The notes beneath the pieces are model-generated. The model did not search any database and was not told where the DNA came from. It saw nothing but the letters and a program-made list of their open reading frames with translations. From Bacteroidia bacterium (GTDB lineage Bacteria > Bacteroidota > Bacteroidia > Flavobacteriales > Flavobacteriaceae), in the NCBI GenBank assembly GCA_030431055.1, contig JAUIJA010000001.1, positions 248,001-312,000 of the forward strand: a stretch of DNA of 64,000 nucleotides, written 5' to 3'. The translations under genes were made by a program, and so were the position numbers. Below are positions 15,124 to 24,640 of the stretch, in pieces. How positions within the stretch are numbered: the stretch's first letter is position 1; the number at the start of each line of letters is the position of its first letter.

Positions 15124-18100
15124 ATGAACACTCCATCTTTCAAAGAAGATTATATATCTCAATTACCTGCATTAAAGTTTTTAATTAATCTAGGCTGGAT
15201 ATATCTAACTCCTGATGAAGCATTAGAAGCAAGAGGCAATAGAACTTCTGGAGTTTTATTAGAGAATATTCTTAAAGAACAATTAGGTAAAATAAACAAG
15301 ATAGAATACAAACAAAAAGAGTTTGAATTTACAGAAACTAATATAAATAATGGAATATTAGCTTTAAGAGACTTACCTATACAAGATGGATATATAGCAG
15401 CCAATAAAGCATTTTATGAATTAATTACTTTAGGAAAAAGTTTTGAGCAAACAGTTCTTGGTGACAAAAAGAGTTTTTCATTCAAATTTATTGATTGGAA
15501 AAATCCTGAAAACAATACTTATCATGTAACAGAGGAATTTAGTGTTTTACGTTCTGAAAGAAATGATCATTATAGACCAGATATAGTATTGTTTATTAAT
15601 GGAATTCCAATGGTAGTTATTGAATGTAAAAGTCCAATAATCAAAGACCCAATAGACAAAGGAATTGAGCAACATCAGAGAAATCAACAAGATGATGGTA
15701 TTCGTTCTTTATATTTATATTCTAACTTATTAATTTCTTTAGCTGTAAATGATGCAAAATATGGAACAACTGCTACGCCTAAAGAATTCTGGAGTTTTTG
15801 GAAGGAATTATTTAAAACCGAAGACGATGAGAAAAATTGGAATAATGAAATTAAAAATATAAAATCTCAATCTATTAATAAAACAGATTGGAACAAACTA
15901 ATTGATTGGCACGAAAAAAGAAATGAATTTGTTGCTAGTGTTGTTGATTCAGCCGAAACAGTTACAGAACAAGAAAAACTGTTATTTAACTTGTGTCAAC
16001 ACAATAGAATACTTGATTTAATTTTCAATTTTATTGTATATGATGATGGTGTAAAAAAAATTACACGATACCAACAATTTTTTGGAATCAAGAATACATT
16101 ATCTCGACTAAACAATAAGATAAACAACAAATATACTGGGGGTGTAATTTGGCATACTCAAGGAAGTGGAAAGTCGCTAACAATGGTAATGTTAGCTCAA
16201 ATGATAGCTACACACCCAAACATTAAAAACCCTAAAATTATATTAGTTACTGATAGGATTGATTTAGATAGTCAGATAACGGAAACATTTCAAAAATGTC
16301 AATTTCCAGTAGAAAATGCAGAAGTTGGAGCATCAAAAGAAATAATTAAAAAACTAAAAGGAGAAAAACTATCAGAAAAAGATTTGAATAAACTTAAAAA
16401 AGATAAAAGTTTGTTGAATTTAATATCTGAACCAGGAGACGCAGTTATTACAACTTTAATACACAAATTTAAAGCTGCTGTAGATGCTTCCGTTTCCCCA
16501 TTTCTTTCTTCTGAAATATTTGTTTTAGTTGATGAAGGACACCGAAGTCAATATGGTTCATTCAATGTAAGAATGCAACAAGTTTTTCCAAATGCTTGTT
16601 TTATCGCATTTACTGGAACACCGTTAATGAAAAAGGAAAAAAGTACGGCTAACAAATTTGGAGGTTTAATTGATGTTTATTCTATTAATGATGCTGTAGC
16701 AGATGGTGCTGTTGTTCCTTTGTTATATGAGGGTAGACATAATTTAATTGAAGTTAATGACAACCCGATAGATAATTATTTCAATAAAATTTCAGAGCCT
16801 TTAACCCCTTATGGTAAAGCTGCATTAAAAAGAAAGTTTAGTAATAAAAATATGCTAAACAAAGCAGACCAAATTGTTTACGCTAGAGCTTGGGATATAG
16901 TAGAGCACTTTGTAGATAATTGGCAAGGAACTGAATTTAAAGGACAATTAGTAGCTCCAAACAAAGCAACTGCTATTAAATATAAAGAGTACTTTGATGA
17001 AATAGGAAAAGTAACTTCAGAAGTAATTATTTCAGCACCTGACACACGAGAAGGTGAAGAAGATGCATTTGATAAAACAGATGATAAAATAAAAACTTTT
17101 TGGAATTCCAAAATGGATAAATACGGAACTCCAGAAAAATACGAAAAATCAATTATTAGTGCCTTTAAAAAACAAGACACTCCTGAAATAATAATTGTTG
17201 TAGATAAATTATTGACAGGATTTGATGCACCAAGAAATATTGTATTATACATAACTAGGAGTTTAAAAGAACATACTTTACTTCAAGCAATTGCAAGAGT
17301 AAATAGATTATATCCTGGTAAAGATTATGGATATATCATTGATTATTACGGAAACCTTGAAAACTTAGATAAGGCATTAGAGACTTATTCTGGTGATAAA
17401 TTATATGATGAAGAGGATTTAATAGGGACTTTTACAAACCTAAACGAAGAGATTAAAAAATTACCACAAGCTCATTCAGAAGTTTGGGATATATTTAAAA
17501 CTATATCCAATAAGTATGATGAACCTGCTTATGAAGTTTTATTAGGCGATGAAGAAATTAGACATAATTTTTATGAAAAAGTATCTGCTTTTGCAAGGCT
17601 CTTAAAATTAGCGTTGTCTAGTTTCGAATTTGAAACAAAAACACCTGACAGTCTTATTGCTAAGTACAAAAAAGATTTAAAATTCTTTTTAGAATTGAGA
17701 ATATCTGTCAAACGTAGATACTCAGATGAAGCGAATTATGCTTCTTATGAACCTCAAATTCAAAAGTTAATAGATAAACATATTACTACTGAAGGAGAGA
17801 TGTTAAAAATTACTGAATTAGTAAATATTTTTGACAAAGAACAGAGAGAAGCTGAAGTTGAAAAATTAACTGGAAAAGCAGCCAAAGCTGACCATATTGC
17901 AAGTAGAACAATTAGAGCAATTAATGTAAAAATTAATGAAGACCCAGTTTATTATAAAAATCTATCTGCATTAATTCGAGAAACAATCGAAACATATAGA
18001 CTTGAACGAATAACAGAAGCCGAATATTTAAAAAGAGTAAAAGAATATGAAGAAGAGTTTTTAAGTGGTAAACGTAATAATATTCCAAAAGAATTAGATG

Positions 18101-18408
18101 GTAATGATAACGCAATAGCATTGTACAATTTATCAAACGAAATTCTTAAATCTCAATTAGAATGTAAACCAGAAGTCGCATCTGAAATTGCATTAGAAAT
18201 TGACAAAATTATTCGTTCTATTGTTTTTGAAGGTGATATTTTAATTATTGATTGGCAAAACAAAACAGACATTGAAGGCAAAATTAAAATCGCTATCGAT
18301 GACTACATTTTTGATTTAAAGTCAAAATATGATATTGATGTTCCTTTTAAACAAATAGATGAATTAGTAGAACAAGGTTTAGAAATTGCAAAAATTAAGT
18401 TCGTATAA
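15124..18408 (+). CDS. hsdR: Type I restriction endonuclease (R) subunit
   Basis: 1094 aa, normal length. It translocates and cleaves unmethylated DNA as part of the R2M2S complex. An N-terminal PD-(D/E)xK nuclease domain is visible (D153 in YRPDIV, E167 and K169 in VIECKS). The SF2 helicase core follows: Walker A TQGSGKS (K350), DEGH box at 470-473, motif III FTGTPL near 515, and motif VI QAIARVNR near 725. The C-terminal helical domain binds HsdM. It is separated from hsdMS by two unrelated genes and a hairpin and has its own control region, which could delay restriction until methylation is established. Confidence 0.96.
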   Translation: MNTPSFKEDYISQLPALKFLINLGWIYLTPDEALEARGNRTSGVLLENILKEQLGKINKIEYKQKEFEFTETNINNGILALRDLPIQDGYIAANKAFYELITLGKSFEQTVLGDKKSFSFKFIDWKNPENNTYHVTEEFSVLRSERNDHYRPDIVLFINGIPMVVIECKSPIIKDPIDKGIEQHQRNQQDDGIRSLYLYSNLLISLAVNDAKYGTTATPKEFWSFWKELFKTEDDEKNWNNEIKNIKSQSINKTDWNKLIDWHEKRNEFVASVVDSAETVTEQEKLLFNLCQHNRILDLIFNFIVYDDGVKKITRYQQFFGIKNTLSRLNNKINNKYTGGVIWHTQGSGKSLTMVMLAQMIATHPNIKNPKIILVTDRIDLDSQITETFQKCQFPVENAEVGASKEIIKKLKGEKLSEKDLNKLKKDKSLLNLISEPGDAVITTLIHKFKAAVDASVSPFLSSEIFVLVDEGHRSQYGSFNVRMQQVFPNACFIAFTGTPLMKKEKSTANKFGGLIDVYSINDAVADGAVVPLLYEGRHNLIEVNDNPIDNYFNKISEPLTPYGKAALKRKFSNKNMLNKADQIVYARAWDIVEHFVDNWQGTEFKGQLVAPNKATAIKYKEYFDEIGKVTSEVIISAPDTREGEEDAFDKTDDKIKTFWNSKMDKYGTPEKYEKSIISAFKKQDTPEIIIVVDKLLTGFDAPRNIVLYITRSLKEHTLLQAIARVNRLYPGKDYGYIIDYYGNLENLDKALETYSGDKLYDEEDLIGTFTNLNEEIKKLPQAHSEVWDIFKTISNKYDEPAYEVLLGDEEIRHNFYEKVSAFARLLKLALSSFEFETKTPDSLIAKYKKDLKFFLELRISVKRRYSDEANYASYEPQIQKLIDKHITTEGEMLKITELVNIFDKEQREAEVEKLTGKAAKADHIASRTIRAINVKINEDPVYYKNLSALIRETIETYRLERITEAEYLKRVKEYEEEFLSGKRNNIPKELDGNDNAIALYNLSNEILKSQLECKPEVASEIALEIDKIIRSIVFEGDILIIDWQNKTDIEGKIKIAIDDYIFDLKSKYDIDVPFKQIDELVEQGLEIAKIKFV

Positions 18409-19112
18409 TGACTAATGATTTTCATAAAATAAAATATGGGCGAAAAGAGATTAATTTTGAATTAATTTTTCAAAACAGAAAAACTCTTGGTATAAAAGTT
18501 CATCCAAACGGAAATGTAAAAGTATATGCTCCTGAACATACATCCGCCGAAAAAATTAATGAAAAAGTTAAAGAAAAGGCTAAATGGATTATTAAACAAA
18601 AAAATGATTTTGAGTCCTATCATCCTCTAACTCCAAAAAGAAAATATATTAACGGCGAAACACATTTATATTTGGGAAGACAATACATTTTAAAAACAGA
18701 AAACTCCAAAGAAAATTATGTAAAACCATTTAGAGGTAAATTAATTGTAGGACATAAAAAAACAACAAAAGTTGAAACCGTACTTAATAATTGGTATAAA
18801 GAAAAAGCACAAATAATATTTGAAAATCTTATTGATGAAAAGCTAAATTTATTTTCAAAATTTGACATTCAAAAACCTGAATTGGGAATTCGCATCATGA
18901 AGAAAAGATGGGGAAGCTGTACTTCAAATGGTAAAATTATTTTAAACCCAGAGTTAATTAAAGCTCCAAAAGGAAGTATTGAGTACGTTGTTATTCATGA
19001 ACTATGTCATCTAGTTCATCATAATCACACTAAAGCCTTTTATGATTTACAAGAAAAGTTATTTCCAGAATGGAAAAAATGGAAAACAAAATTAGAGTAT
19101 AGTTTGGTTTAA
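18408..19112 (+). CDS. YgjP/DUF45-type zinc metallopeptidase
   Basis: 234 aa. The M48-like zinc motif H197-E-x-x-H201 (VVIHELCHLVHHNHTKAF) has further His residues at 204-207, and the conserved RWGSCTSNGKIILNPEL segment lies near 168. This family (YgjP, PF01863) is often encoded directly after hsdR in type I loci, where its function is unproven; regulation of HsdR by proteolysis is a reasonable idea. The start overlaps the hsdR stop by one base (TAATG). It ends the plus-strand R-M operon, before a bidirectional terminator. Confidence 0.9.
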   Translation: MTNDFHKIKYGRKEINFELIFQNRKTLGIKVHPNGNVKVYAPEHTSAEKINEKVKEKAKWIIKQKNDFESYHPLTPKRKYINGETHLYLGRQYILKTENSKENYVKPFRGKLIVGHKKTTKVETVLNNWYKEKAQIIFENLIDEKLNLFSKFDIQKPELGIRIMKKRWGSCTSNGKIILNPELIKAPKGSIEYVVIHELCHLVHHNHTKAFYDLQEKLFPEWKKWKTKLEYSLV

Positions 19113-19140
19113 GATTAGTTGAAATAAAGTCAAATAAATT

Positions 19141-19173
19141 AAAGCCCAACCTTTAAAAGGCTGGGCTTTTTTT
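19141..19173. terminator. Bidirectional terminator at the end of the R-M operon
   Basis: AAAGCCCA (19141-19148) pairs with TGGGCTTT (19162-19169), with an inner CCTT/AAGG pairing, then a T-run. It separates the plus-strand R-M operon from the minus-strand replication and integration genes. Confidence 0.85.
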
Positions 19174-20206
19174 AACTCAAAAACCAAGCATAGTTAGAAT
19201 TACTATCACTTAGTGCATTTGAGACACCTTTTGCAAAACAAAAGGCATTCACTCCTCTATCAAGGAAAGTATCAACATAGGAAGATTTATTACTTCCTGT
19301 AAGTAAATTATAAAACTTCCATAAGCTAATGGAACCATCATCATTTCTACTAAAGCTCTCGTCATTGTAGTAGTCTTTAGCAACTGTGTTAATATGACCA
19401 TCATTAAGCAGAAGTTCTGGTATTTCACTTTTCTCCTTTTTAGGTAAATAATGAAACAATCTACTTTTACCAATGATTTGAGCAAATTGAGTTTCAGTTA
19501 AACTTCTGTTGGTTAAATCTTCCATTTCCTGAAGATGTCTTTCTGCATTATAAGTTCTTATAACCTCTTCCATTTTAACTTCTAGGTCAAGTAAACCCAT
19601 AGTTCTAATTTCATTTTGAAAGCCATCTGTAGAAACACATAAATTGCAACATACCATATTTTGAAAACCAATAAAGAACTTAAACTTCTCATAAGTTTTC
19701 TTGTTGTAGAGGTTTTCCAAATTGTAGGCTCTTACTCCACCAATTACTAATGACAATTCATTTCCGCCAATAGTTTTAGTTATACTTGGTATTCGGATTA
19801 TAAAAGCCATTCTTTCATAATACATAGTTCTTTGATGTTCTCGTAATTCTTTGGCTGGAATATGCAAAGATTCAGGAGTTCTACCTTTGATTTGATGAGA
19901 TACTCGAATTTCAGGAGTTTCAATTTGCTCTTTAGAAAATAGTTTTTGGGTTACCTTTAATGCAGAATCAATAAAACCTTGATGACTAATGGTGATTTCG
20001 TTATCCTTTGTGAAGACTGGTATGATACAGTCTTCTTTTAAGTTCAGAAGTTCAATCTCATCAGTATTAGCTACAATGAATGGAGAAGCTTTTCTTTCTG
20101 CTTTTTGTTTAATTAGCGGAGCTTGTTCCATCTCCTTTGAAAAATCCTGCATTACTTCTGGAGCAAAATTTTCCTTTTTATTTATGGGTGTAAGTACCAT
20201 TTCCAT
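19172..20206 (-). CDS. DUF3871 family protein
   Basis: 344 aa (an alternative start two codons in, at 20200, is possible). I recognise it as DUF3871, a Bacteroidota family carried on phages and integrative elements. Conserved features include the central IRIPSITKTIGGNELSLVIGGVRAYNLENLY and MVCCNLCVSTDG segments, a helical region around 215-260, and SLWKFYNLLTGSNKSSYVDTFLDRGVNAF near the end. The fold recalls phage DUF932-like proteins, but the function is unknown. It overlaps the end of the Sak4-like ATPase gene by about 29 bp, so the two are coupled and probably act together. Confidence 0.8.
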   Translation of the reverse strand: MEMVLTPINKKENFAPEVMQDFSKEMEQAPLIKQKAERKASPFIVANTDEIELLNLKEDCIIPVFTKDNEITISHQGFIDSALKVTQKLFSKEQIETPEIRVSHQIKGRTPESLHIPAKELREHQRTMYYERMAFIIRIPSITKTIGGNELSLVIGGVRAYNLENLYNKKTYEKFKFFIGFQNMVCCNLCVSTDGFQNEIRTMGLLDLEVKMEEVIRTYNAERHLQEMEDLTNRSLTETQFAQIIGKSRLFHYLPKKEKSEIPELLLNDGHINTVAKDYYNDESFSRNDDGSISLWKFYNLLTGSNKSSYVDTFLDRGVNAFCFAKGVSNALSDSNSNYAWFLS

Positions 20207-21041
20207 TTGATGATTTTGTTGCGTTATTAATTAAATTTTGTAGTAAATCTTTTTTAGAGATAAAATCATGCTCAATACTTTTAGCTAAATCTAAATTTGT
20301 ATTGTAGAGTTCTGTTAGTTCTTTAAGCGTGTTACATTGTATAACCATTTGCTTAAGTTTTTCTTTAGTTAGAGTGCTATTACACCAATCTAATATTTTC
20401 TTTCCTGTAGAAGTATTTATTGTGAAAGGTGGTTTGCCCTCAAAAAGTTGAGTTCTGTCTTTACTAGAAACAGCAAAATGTTTACTATCTATATCAAATA
20501 CAATAGTAAATTCGTAGCTTATCTCATCACGTTGAATTGCTTTTAACCCCACTTTTTCAGGAACCATCTTACCATTCTTTTCACTCAACACATAATCTTG
20601 TTTTACTCGCATAGTTGAGATAATGTGAGCATTACATTGTAAAATCTTATCTACAAATGCTTTTTGTCTTGGTGTAATCTTTGCCCAGTTAGTAAATGAG
20701 TTGCCTGGTAAAGATGAATGATAATCTATTAGATAATCCCATGCATGACTTATGGAATCCAAAATAATGACTTCCATACCTGCATTTAAACAAACATCTA
20801 TTGCCTCCATGTACCTTTCAGGTGAATGTGGGCTTTCTAATGTAAGTACATTATAATTACCTAAATGCGAATATAAATCTGCACTTCCATTTTCTGTATC
20901 AATAATGGCTACTTTGGCTAAGTTTCCATTTGTTAATCCTTGAGCAATTAGTAAAGCACTAAGTGTCTTACCTGCTCCACTTGGTCCTTGTAAAGCCATT
21001 TTTATTTTTGCTTTACTTCTTTCCGATTTTCTTAATTGCAT
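20178..21041 (-). CDS. Sak4-like RecA-fold ATPase
   Basis: 287 aa. Walker A is G19-PSGAGKT (K25) and Walker B is EVIILD95 followed by SISHAWD, the compact P-loop core of the Sak4/RecA-like phage recombinases. The sequence between, IDTENGSADLYSHLGNYNVL, is typical of this family. Members bind ssDNA and promote single-strand annealing in phages. The C-terminal ~80 residues are helical. It lies 33 bp downstream of the integrase gene and overlaps the DUF3871 gene. A role in recombination or replication of the excised element is inferred. Confidence 0.78.
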   Translation of the reverse strand: MQLRKSERSKAKIKMALQGPSGAGKTLSALLIAQGLTNGNLAKVAIIDTENGSADLYSHLGNYNVLTLESPHSPERYMEAIDVCLNAGMEVIILDSISHAWDYLIDYHSSLPGNSFTNWAKITPRQKAFVDKILQCNAHIISTMRVKQDYVLSEKNGKMVPEKVGLKAIQRDEISYEFTIVFDIDSKHFAVSSKDRTQLFEGKPPFTINTSTGKKILDWCNSTLTKEKLKQMVIQCNTLKELTELYNTNLDLAKSIEHDFISKKDLLQNLINNATKSSNGNGTYTHK

Positions 21042-21073
21042 AATTAAAATTTTGGTTAATAAAAAAAGGTTTG

Positions 21074-22327
21074 CTATGAAGCAAACCTTGAAATTTCTTG
21101 GTTAAATTGAACTATTGGTTCCATAAGTAGTTTTTCATTTTCTTTATCAATTTCTTCATCCTCAAAAGCCTTAAGATATGACATTGTTATAGCTACATTT
21201 TTATGTCCCATTGATTGACTAATTTTTTCTACAGAAGCACCTAAATTTTTTAGGTTTGTTGCATAACTATGTCTAGCAGTGTAGAAAGATATTGAAGTAT
21301 CTATCCCTAATACTTCTGCTATTTTTTTTAAATCTGCATTAATCCTTTTTAATTTTTTATGCTTTCTATTTAACACTTGTGTAGGTGTCATATTTTCTTT
21401 TAGAAGTATTGGAAATACATATTTAGAATTTGGAAATTTATTTTTATAATACTCTATAATTTCAATTGCAGGTGGTAATAAACTAAAGTTAAAAACACCT
21501 TTTGTTTTAGCTCTAACATATTGAATTCTACCTGAAGAAATATTAGACCATTCTAATTGAGATAAATCCATAAAATTGATTCCTCTTGTAAAGTATGAAA
21601 ACATAAATAGTCTTTTAGCTTCAGCTAATTTTGGATACTTTTCTTCATCTAAGTTTTGAATTTTAATCATATCTTCTCTTGATAAAGCTTTCTTAACATT
21701 TCCTACTTTTAATTTTGATATTTTATAAACTTTAAAAGGATAATATTTCTCTTGAACAACTCCTTTTCTAATAGCTTTATTAAATATTGAACGTAATTCT
21801 CTCATTTTAAAAGCTACTCCACCATCAGTGTTTTTATTTGCTCTTAAGTAAACTTCATACTTATCTAAAAGTGATGGTGTAATTTCTTTAAACATTAATG
21901 TTTTCTTAGTGCAAAATGAAAAAAATGAATCTTTTGTTTCACTAAGTGCTTTTGCATTCCCTACTTTACCTGATTTTATTAAATCTTCAACTACCTCTTC
22001 CCAAAAGTTTAATACGGTTTTTTTATTAGGTTCTATACCTCTAAACTTTTCTTCAAACTGTTGTAAAGTAAAATCCATTTCTTCAAGCTCAAAGTCATTT
22101 ATTATTTTTAATGCTTTTTCTTTAAGTTTAAGTAAAACTAAATTACTCTGATGAAAATTAGGGTAGCTTTTCTTAAACTGATTTGAGTTTTCATCCCAAT
22201 CATTTTTACTGCATTTAAAGCTTAAGGTTATTATTTTCGATTTACTATTCTTTGTAATTCTTAAAACTACAGGATAATTACCTTCAGAAGTAGCTTTCTT
22301 TCTTAATATAAATTTTATATTTACCAT
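21074..22327 (-). CDS. int: Tyrosine site-specific recombinase (integrase)
   Basis: 417 aa with the Bacteroidota layout: N-terminal arm-binding domain (1-90), SAM-like core-binding domain (~100-195), catalytic domain (~210-395). Catalytic residues seen are R248 (YFTRGINF), Lys around 274-276, R352 (TARHSYAT), H375 (SMGHKNVAI) and the nucleophile Y384 (TMSYLKAF). The first His of the HxxR motif is replaced by Ser, as is common in this branch. It should catalyse insertion into the CAU tRNA gene and, with the excisionase-like protein, excision. It lies 2.4 kb from attR. Confidence 0.95.
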   Translation of the reverse strand: MVNIKFILRKKATSEGNYPVVLRITKNSKSKIITLSFKCSKNDWDENSNQFKKSYPNFHQSNLVLLKLKEKALKIINDFELEEMDFTLQQFEEKFRGIEPNKKTVLNFWEEVVEDLIKSGKVGNAKALSETKDSFFSFCTKKTLMFKEITPSLLDKYEVYLRANKNTDGGVAFKMRELRSIFNKAIRKGVVQEKYYPFKVYKISKLKVGNVKKALSREDMIKIQNLDEEKYPKLAEAKRLFMFSYFTRGINFMDLSQLEWSNISSGRIQYVRAKTKGVFNFSLLPPAIEIIEYYKNKFPNSKYVFPILLKENMTPTQVLNRKHKKLKRINADLKKIAEVLGIDTSISFYTARHSYATNLKNLGASVEKISQSMGHKNVAITMSYLKAFEDEEIDKENEKLLMEPIVQFNQEISRFAS

Positions 22328-22388
22328 GATATTTTTTATTAAGGGGTTTACGATTTCCGTATATACAATGTTGTGAAACTGTAAACTT

Positions 22389-23282
22389 TTAATTATTTAT
22401 GAAATAGATGTACTTTTGGATTAGTTTTGACTTAACACTCTTCTTTTGAGTTAACAAATTGTATTTTTCCAATATCTCTTTAAACTTTTTAGCATGTTTT
22501 GCTTTAGTAGTTCTAGACTTACTTTTCAAATCATGATTCCAAAATCTTGTATTTGTATATTTTTCCAATAATCTTGAATCACTACTTTCCATTAAAGAAG
22601 TATCATATTCATCTATAATTACCATTTCATCAAACTTCTCTAACAGCATTTTAAACAATGCTCTTAATACCTTTTTATCTCGTAAATCTTTTAAAGTAAA
22701 AACCCCATATTTGTGCAACATTTTTTTACTTAAAAACTTAACTTCAAACCTTAAAATGTTTTCCTTTTGCTTAAACATCTTTCCTTTATCATAAATTTTT
22801 ATATAATATTGGGTGTAGTCAAACTGAAACATCTTACCCCCTCCTTTATAGTTTTTATCAAGATTTAATCCTTTTAAATCGTGAAACAGAACATGCTGTT
22901 TTAAAAACTCAACAGGTGAAATATCAATATTTACATTTAAACCTACTTCTAATTGCGTTATTGGAGTAGATTCAAAATCAATTATATTTGAAGAAAGAAA
23001 ATCTAAAGATTCAATTAAGTTTGAATAAGTAAAATCATTATAGTTTTGCTCATCATTAAATTTCCAAGCATTGTAAAATTTATGCAATGACCCTTTTGTA
23101 TATCCAAACTTTTCAGTTATGTTAATTTCAACATTTTGAACTTTAGTTCTGTATGGGTACTTTACTTCTCCTGTACGATGATTAAGGATTAAATCAACAT
23201 CTTGAAATTTGTCCTCATTAGTCAACACATAATTCTCAAGTGTAGACTTATCTCTGTATAGTGTTCTAACAAAATCAATCAT
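22389..23282 (-). CDS. Phage/plasmid-type replication initiation protein (gene II/X, Phage_CRI-like)
   Basis: 297 aa. Blocks SLHKFYN, TQLEVGLNVN, YYIKIYDKGKMF and LRFEVKFLSKK appear in the order expected of the CRI/gpII-type replication proteins that nick DNA for rolling-circle replication in filamentous phages and some plasmids. A classical HUH triad was not found by eye, so the catalytic assignment is open. The ATG overlaps the stop of the excisionase-like gene (ATGA), meaning coupled translation. Its presence suggests the element can replicate after excision. Three 12-bp repeats upstream at 23671-23702 could be its binding sites. Confidence 0.6.
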   Translation of the reverse strand: MIDFVRTLYRDKSTLENYVLTNEDKFQDVDLILNHRTGEVKYPYRTKVQNVEINITEKFGYTKGSLHKFYNAWKFNDEQNYNDFTYSNLIESLDFLSSNIIDFESTPITQLEVGLNVNIDISPVEFLKQHVLFHDLKGLNLDKNYKGGGKMFQFDYTQYYIKIYDKGKMFKQKENILRFEVKFLSKKMLHKYGVFTLKDLRDKKVLRALFKMLLEKFDEMVIIDEYDTSLMESSDSRLLEKYTNTRFWNHDLKSKSRTTKAKHAKKFKEILEKYNLLTQKKSVKSKLIQKYIYFINN

Positions 23283-23578
23283 AACTTTTGATTTTTGTTA
23301 GTTCTACTTAAATAAGAATCAAGTTCTTGTTCTATTTCAAATGCAGATTTAACTTTGCCATTAGTAATCCATTCATTAAGCTCAATCCTATTAAAGAATA
23401 GCTTCTTACCTCCAGGATTATAAAAAGGGATTTCCTTTTTGCTTGTCAGTTTATAAATTGCAGATTTTGATAATGACAAATATTCTGCTGTTTCTTCAAG
23501 AGTTAAAAACTCTTTTTTTAAGGTGTTTTGTTCTTTTAATAACACCTCTAATTCTTCTAATTTTTTGGAAATATCCAT
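23279..23578 (-). CDS. Excisionase-like helix-turn-helix protein
   Basis: 99 aa from MDISKKLEELEVLL; a longer reading to 23635 adds 19 residues not typical of the family. An N-terminal leucine-rich helix (1-25) is followed by a MerR/excisionase-type HTH_17 domain, FLTLEETAEYLSLSKSAIYKLTSKKEIPFYNPGGKKLFFNRIELNEWI. In Bacteroidota elements such proteins direct excision or regulate mobilisation genes. It is coupled to the replication gene by a 4-bp ATGA overlap, and its upstream region holds iteron-like repeats. Confidence 0.82.
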   Translation of the reverse strand: MDISKKLEELEVLLKEQNTLKKEFLTLEETAEYLSLSKSAIYKLTSKKEIPFYNPGGKKLFFNRIELNEWITNGKVKSAFEIEQELDSYLSRTNKNQKL

Positions 23579-23670
23579 AACTTTAAAAATTATGGAAAAG
23601 GCCTTTTCCTTGTTAATATTGAAACAAAGGAACAAACTGTAAAACCCAAAAAATTTAAAGCATTAGTGGG

Positions 23671-23702
23671 GTATTAGGCAAAGTATTAGGTAAAGTATTA
23701 GG
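23671..23702. repeat. Three iteron-like tandem repeats
   Basis: GTATTAGG occurs at 23671, 23683 and 23695, with exact 12-bp spacing and the intervening sequence CAAA or TAAA. A degenerate fourth unit (CATTAGTGGG) precedes them. The repeats lie between the 298-aa gene and the xis-rep operon, about 95-125 bp upstream of the operon start. The spacing of roughly one helical turn fits iterons or cooperative operator sites. Confidence 0.7.
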
Positions 23703-23705
23703 TAA

Positions 23706-24602
23706 TTACTTCTGAATTTTATCAATTAGATTATCTAATTCTAGGTTTAAACTATCCAGCCTCTTTTTATCTAAATCTCTTTTAGAGTTCTTAGGCATAT
23801 TGTCTAAATTAGATTGTTTAAGTAAAGTCTTCCCTTTATTAAAAAAAGATTCACTTTTTGTAATAGTAGAGTATGATAAATTGCTAAATAAGACTTTAAG
23901 TTTATCTATATAGTTAATTGCAAAAATGTTATTACAATTAAAGCGAAAATGTAATTTGTCTATATATGGATTTTCAGAAGTAAAGAATTTTATAAAATCA
24001 TTTTCCGTCATAACTTCATCATCAATAATATCATATTTAATAGATATTTGATAAAGCTCAATTAGATGCTTGTTTTTTAATTTTTCTGCCCCAAAAAAAG
24101 ACACTTTTTTTGAACTATAATTTTTACTTCTGCTAAGATTTAATTTACTATTATCTATACTATGTAATTCAATCAATTTATCTTCAAGTTCATCTAACAA
24201 AAGTTTAAAATTAGGTTTAAAACGTTTTAGATTTTGTATTTGACCTTTTAACCTAGTTAATTCATGAATATGAAAAATTAAATATTTATCGTATTCTTTA
24301 TTTTCAAATATGAACTCTTTTATTCGTTCATTTATAAGGTCATAAGATACGTTAGCTTGATGTTCAATCATTGATTTAAACATTTCATCAAAATATTGAG
24401 TTTGAACTTCTTCTTTAGTAATCTCTCCATCTATATCTAACTCAAAAATATGCAACACCCTATACCCTTCATCTCTAAATGAATCTATAGCAGATACAGA
24501 ATCCTCTATATCATAAAAATCCTTTTCATGTTTTTTATAATTCTTTTCATTTAGGATATACCAGAAAAAATCAAAAGGAGCTGTTTTAGTTGAAGCTTTC
24601 AT
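23706..24602 (-). CDS. Conserved Bacteroidota mobile-element protein, function unknown
   Basis: 298 aa, soluble, Lys/Glu-rich. It resembles proteins often found near the integrated end of Bacteroidota elements: a long helical N-terminal half, then HFRFNCNNIFAINYIDKLKVLF and SFFNKGKTLLKQSNLDN near the C-terminus, the recurring 'F-x-C-N-N ... F ... G-K-x-x-x-Q-S-N' pattern. No enzymatic motif is visible. It is the gene closest to attR and is transcribed toward the xis-rep operon. A strong minus-strand terminator upstream at 24665 shields it from the flanking chromosome. It may have a regulatory role. Confidence 0.6.
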   Translation of the reverse strand: MKASTKTAPFDFFWYILNEKNYKKHEKDFYDIEDSVSAIDSFRDEGYRVLHIFELDIDGEITKEEVQTQYFDEMFKSMIEHQANVSYDLINERIKEFIFENKEYDKYLIFHIHELTRLKGQIQNLKRFKPNFKLLLDELEDKLIELHSIDNSKLNLSRSKNYSSKKVSFFGAEKLKNKHLIELYQISIKYDIIDDEVMTENDFIKFFTSENPYIDKLHFRFNCNNIFAINYIDKLKVLFSNLSYSTITKSESFFNKGKTLLKQSNLDNMPKNSKRDLDKKRLDSLNLELDNLIDKIQK

Positions 24603-24640
24603 TACATATTATTTCTTCAAATTTAATTAAATTTTGACCT

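Noticed and set aside
23671..23702. CRISPR array
   Set aside because: The repeat unit is only 8 bp conserved in a 12-bp period, with no spacers and no cas genes. It fits iterons.
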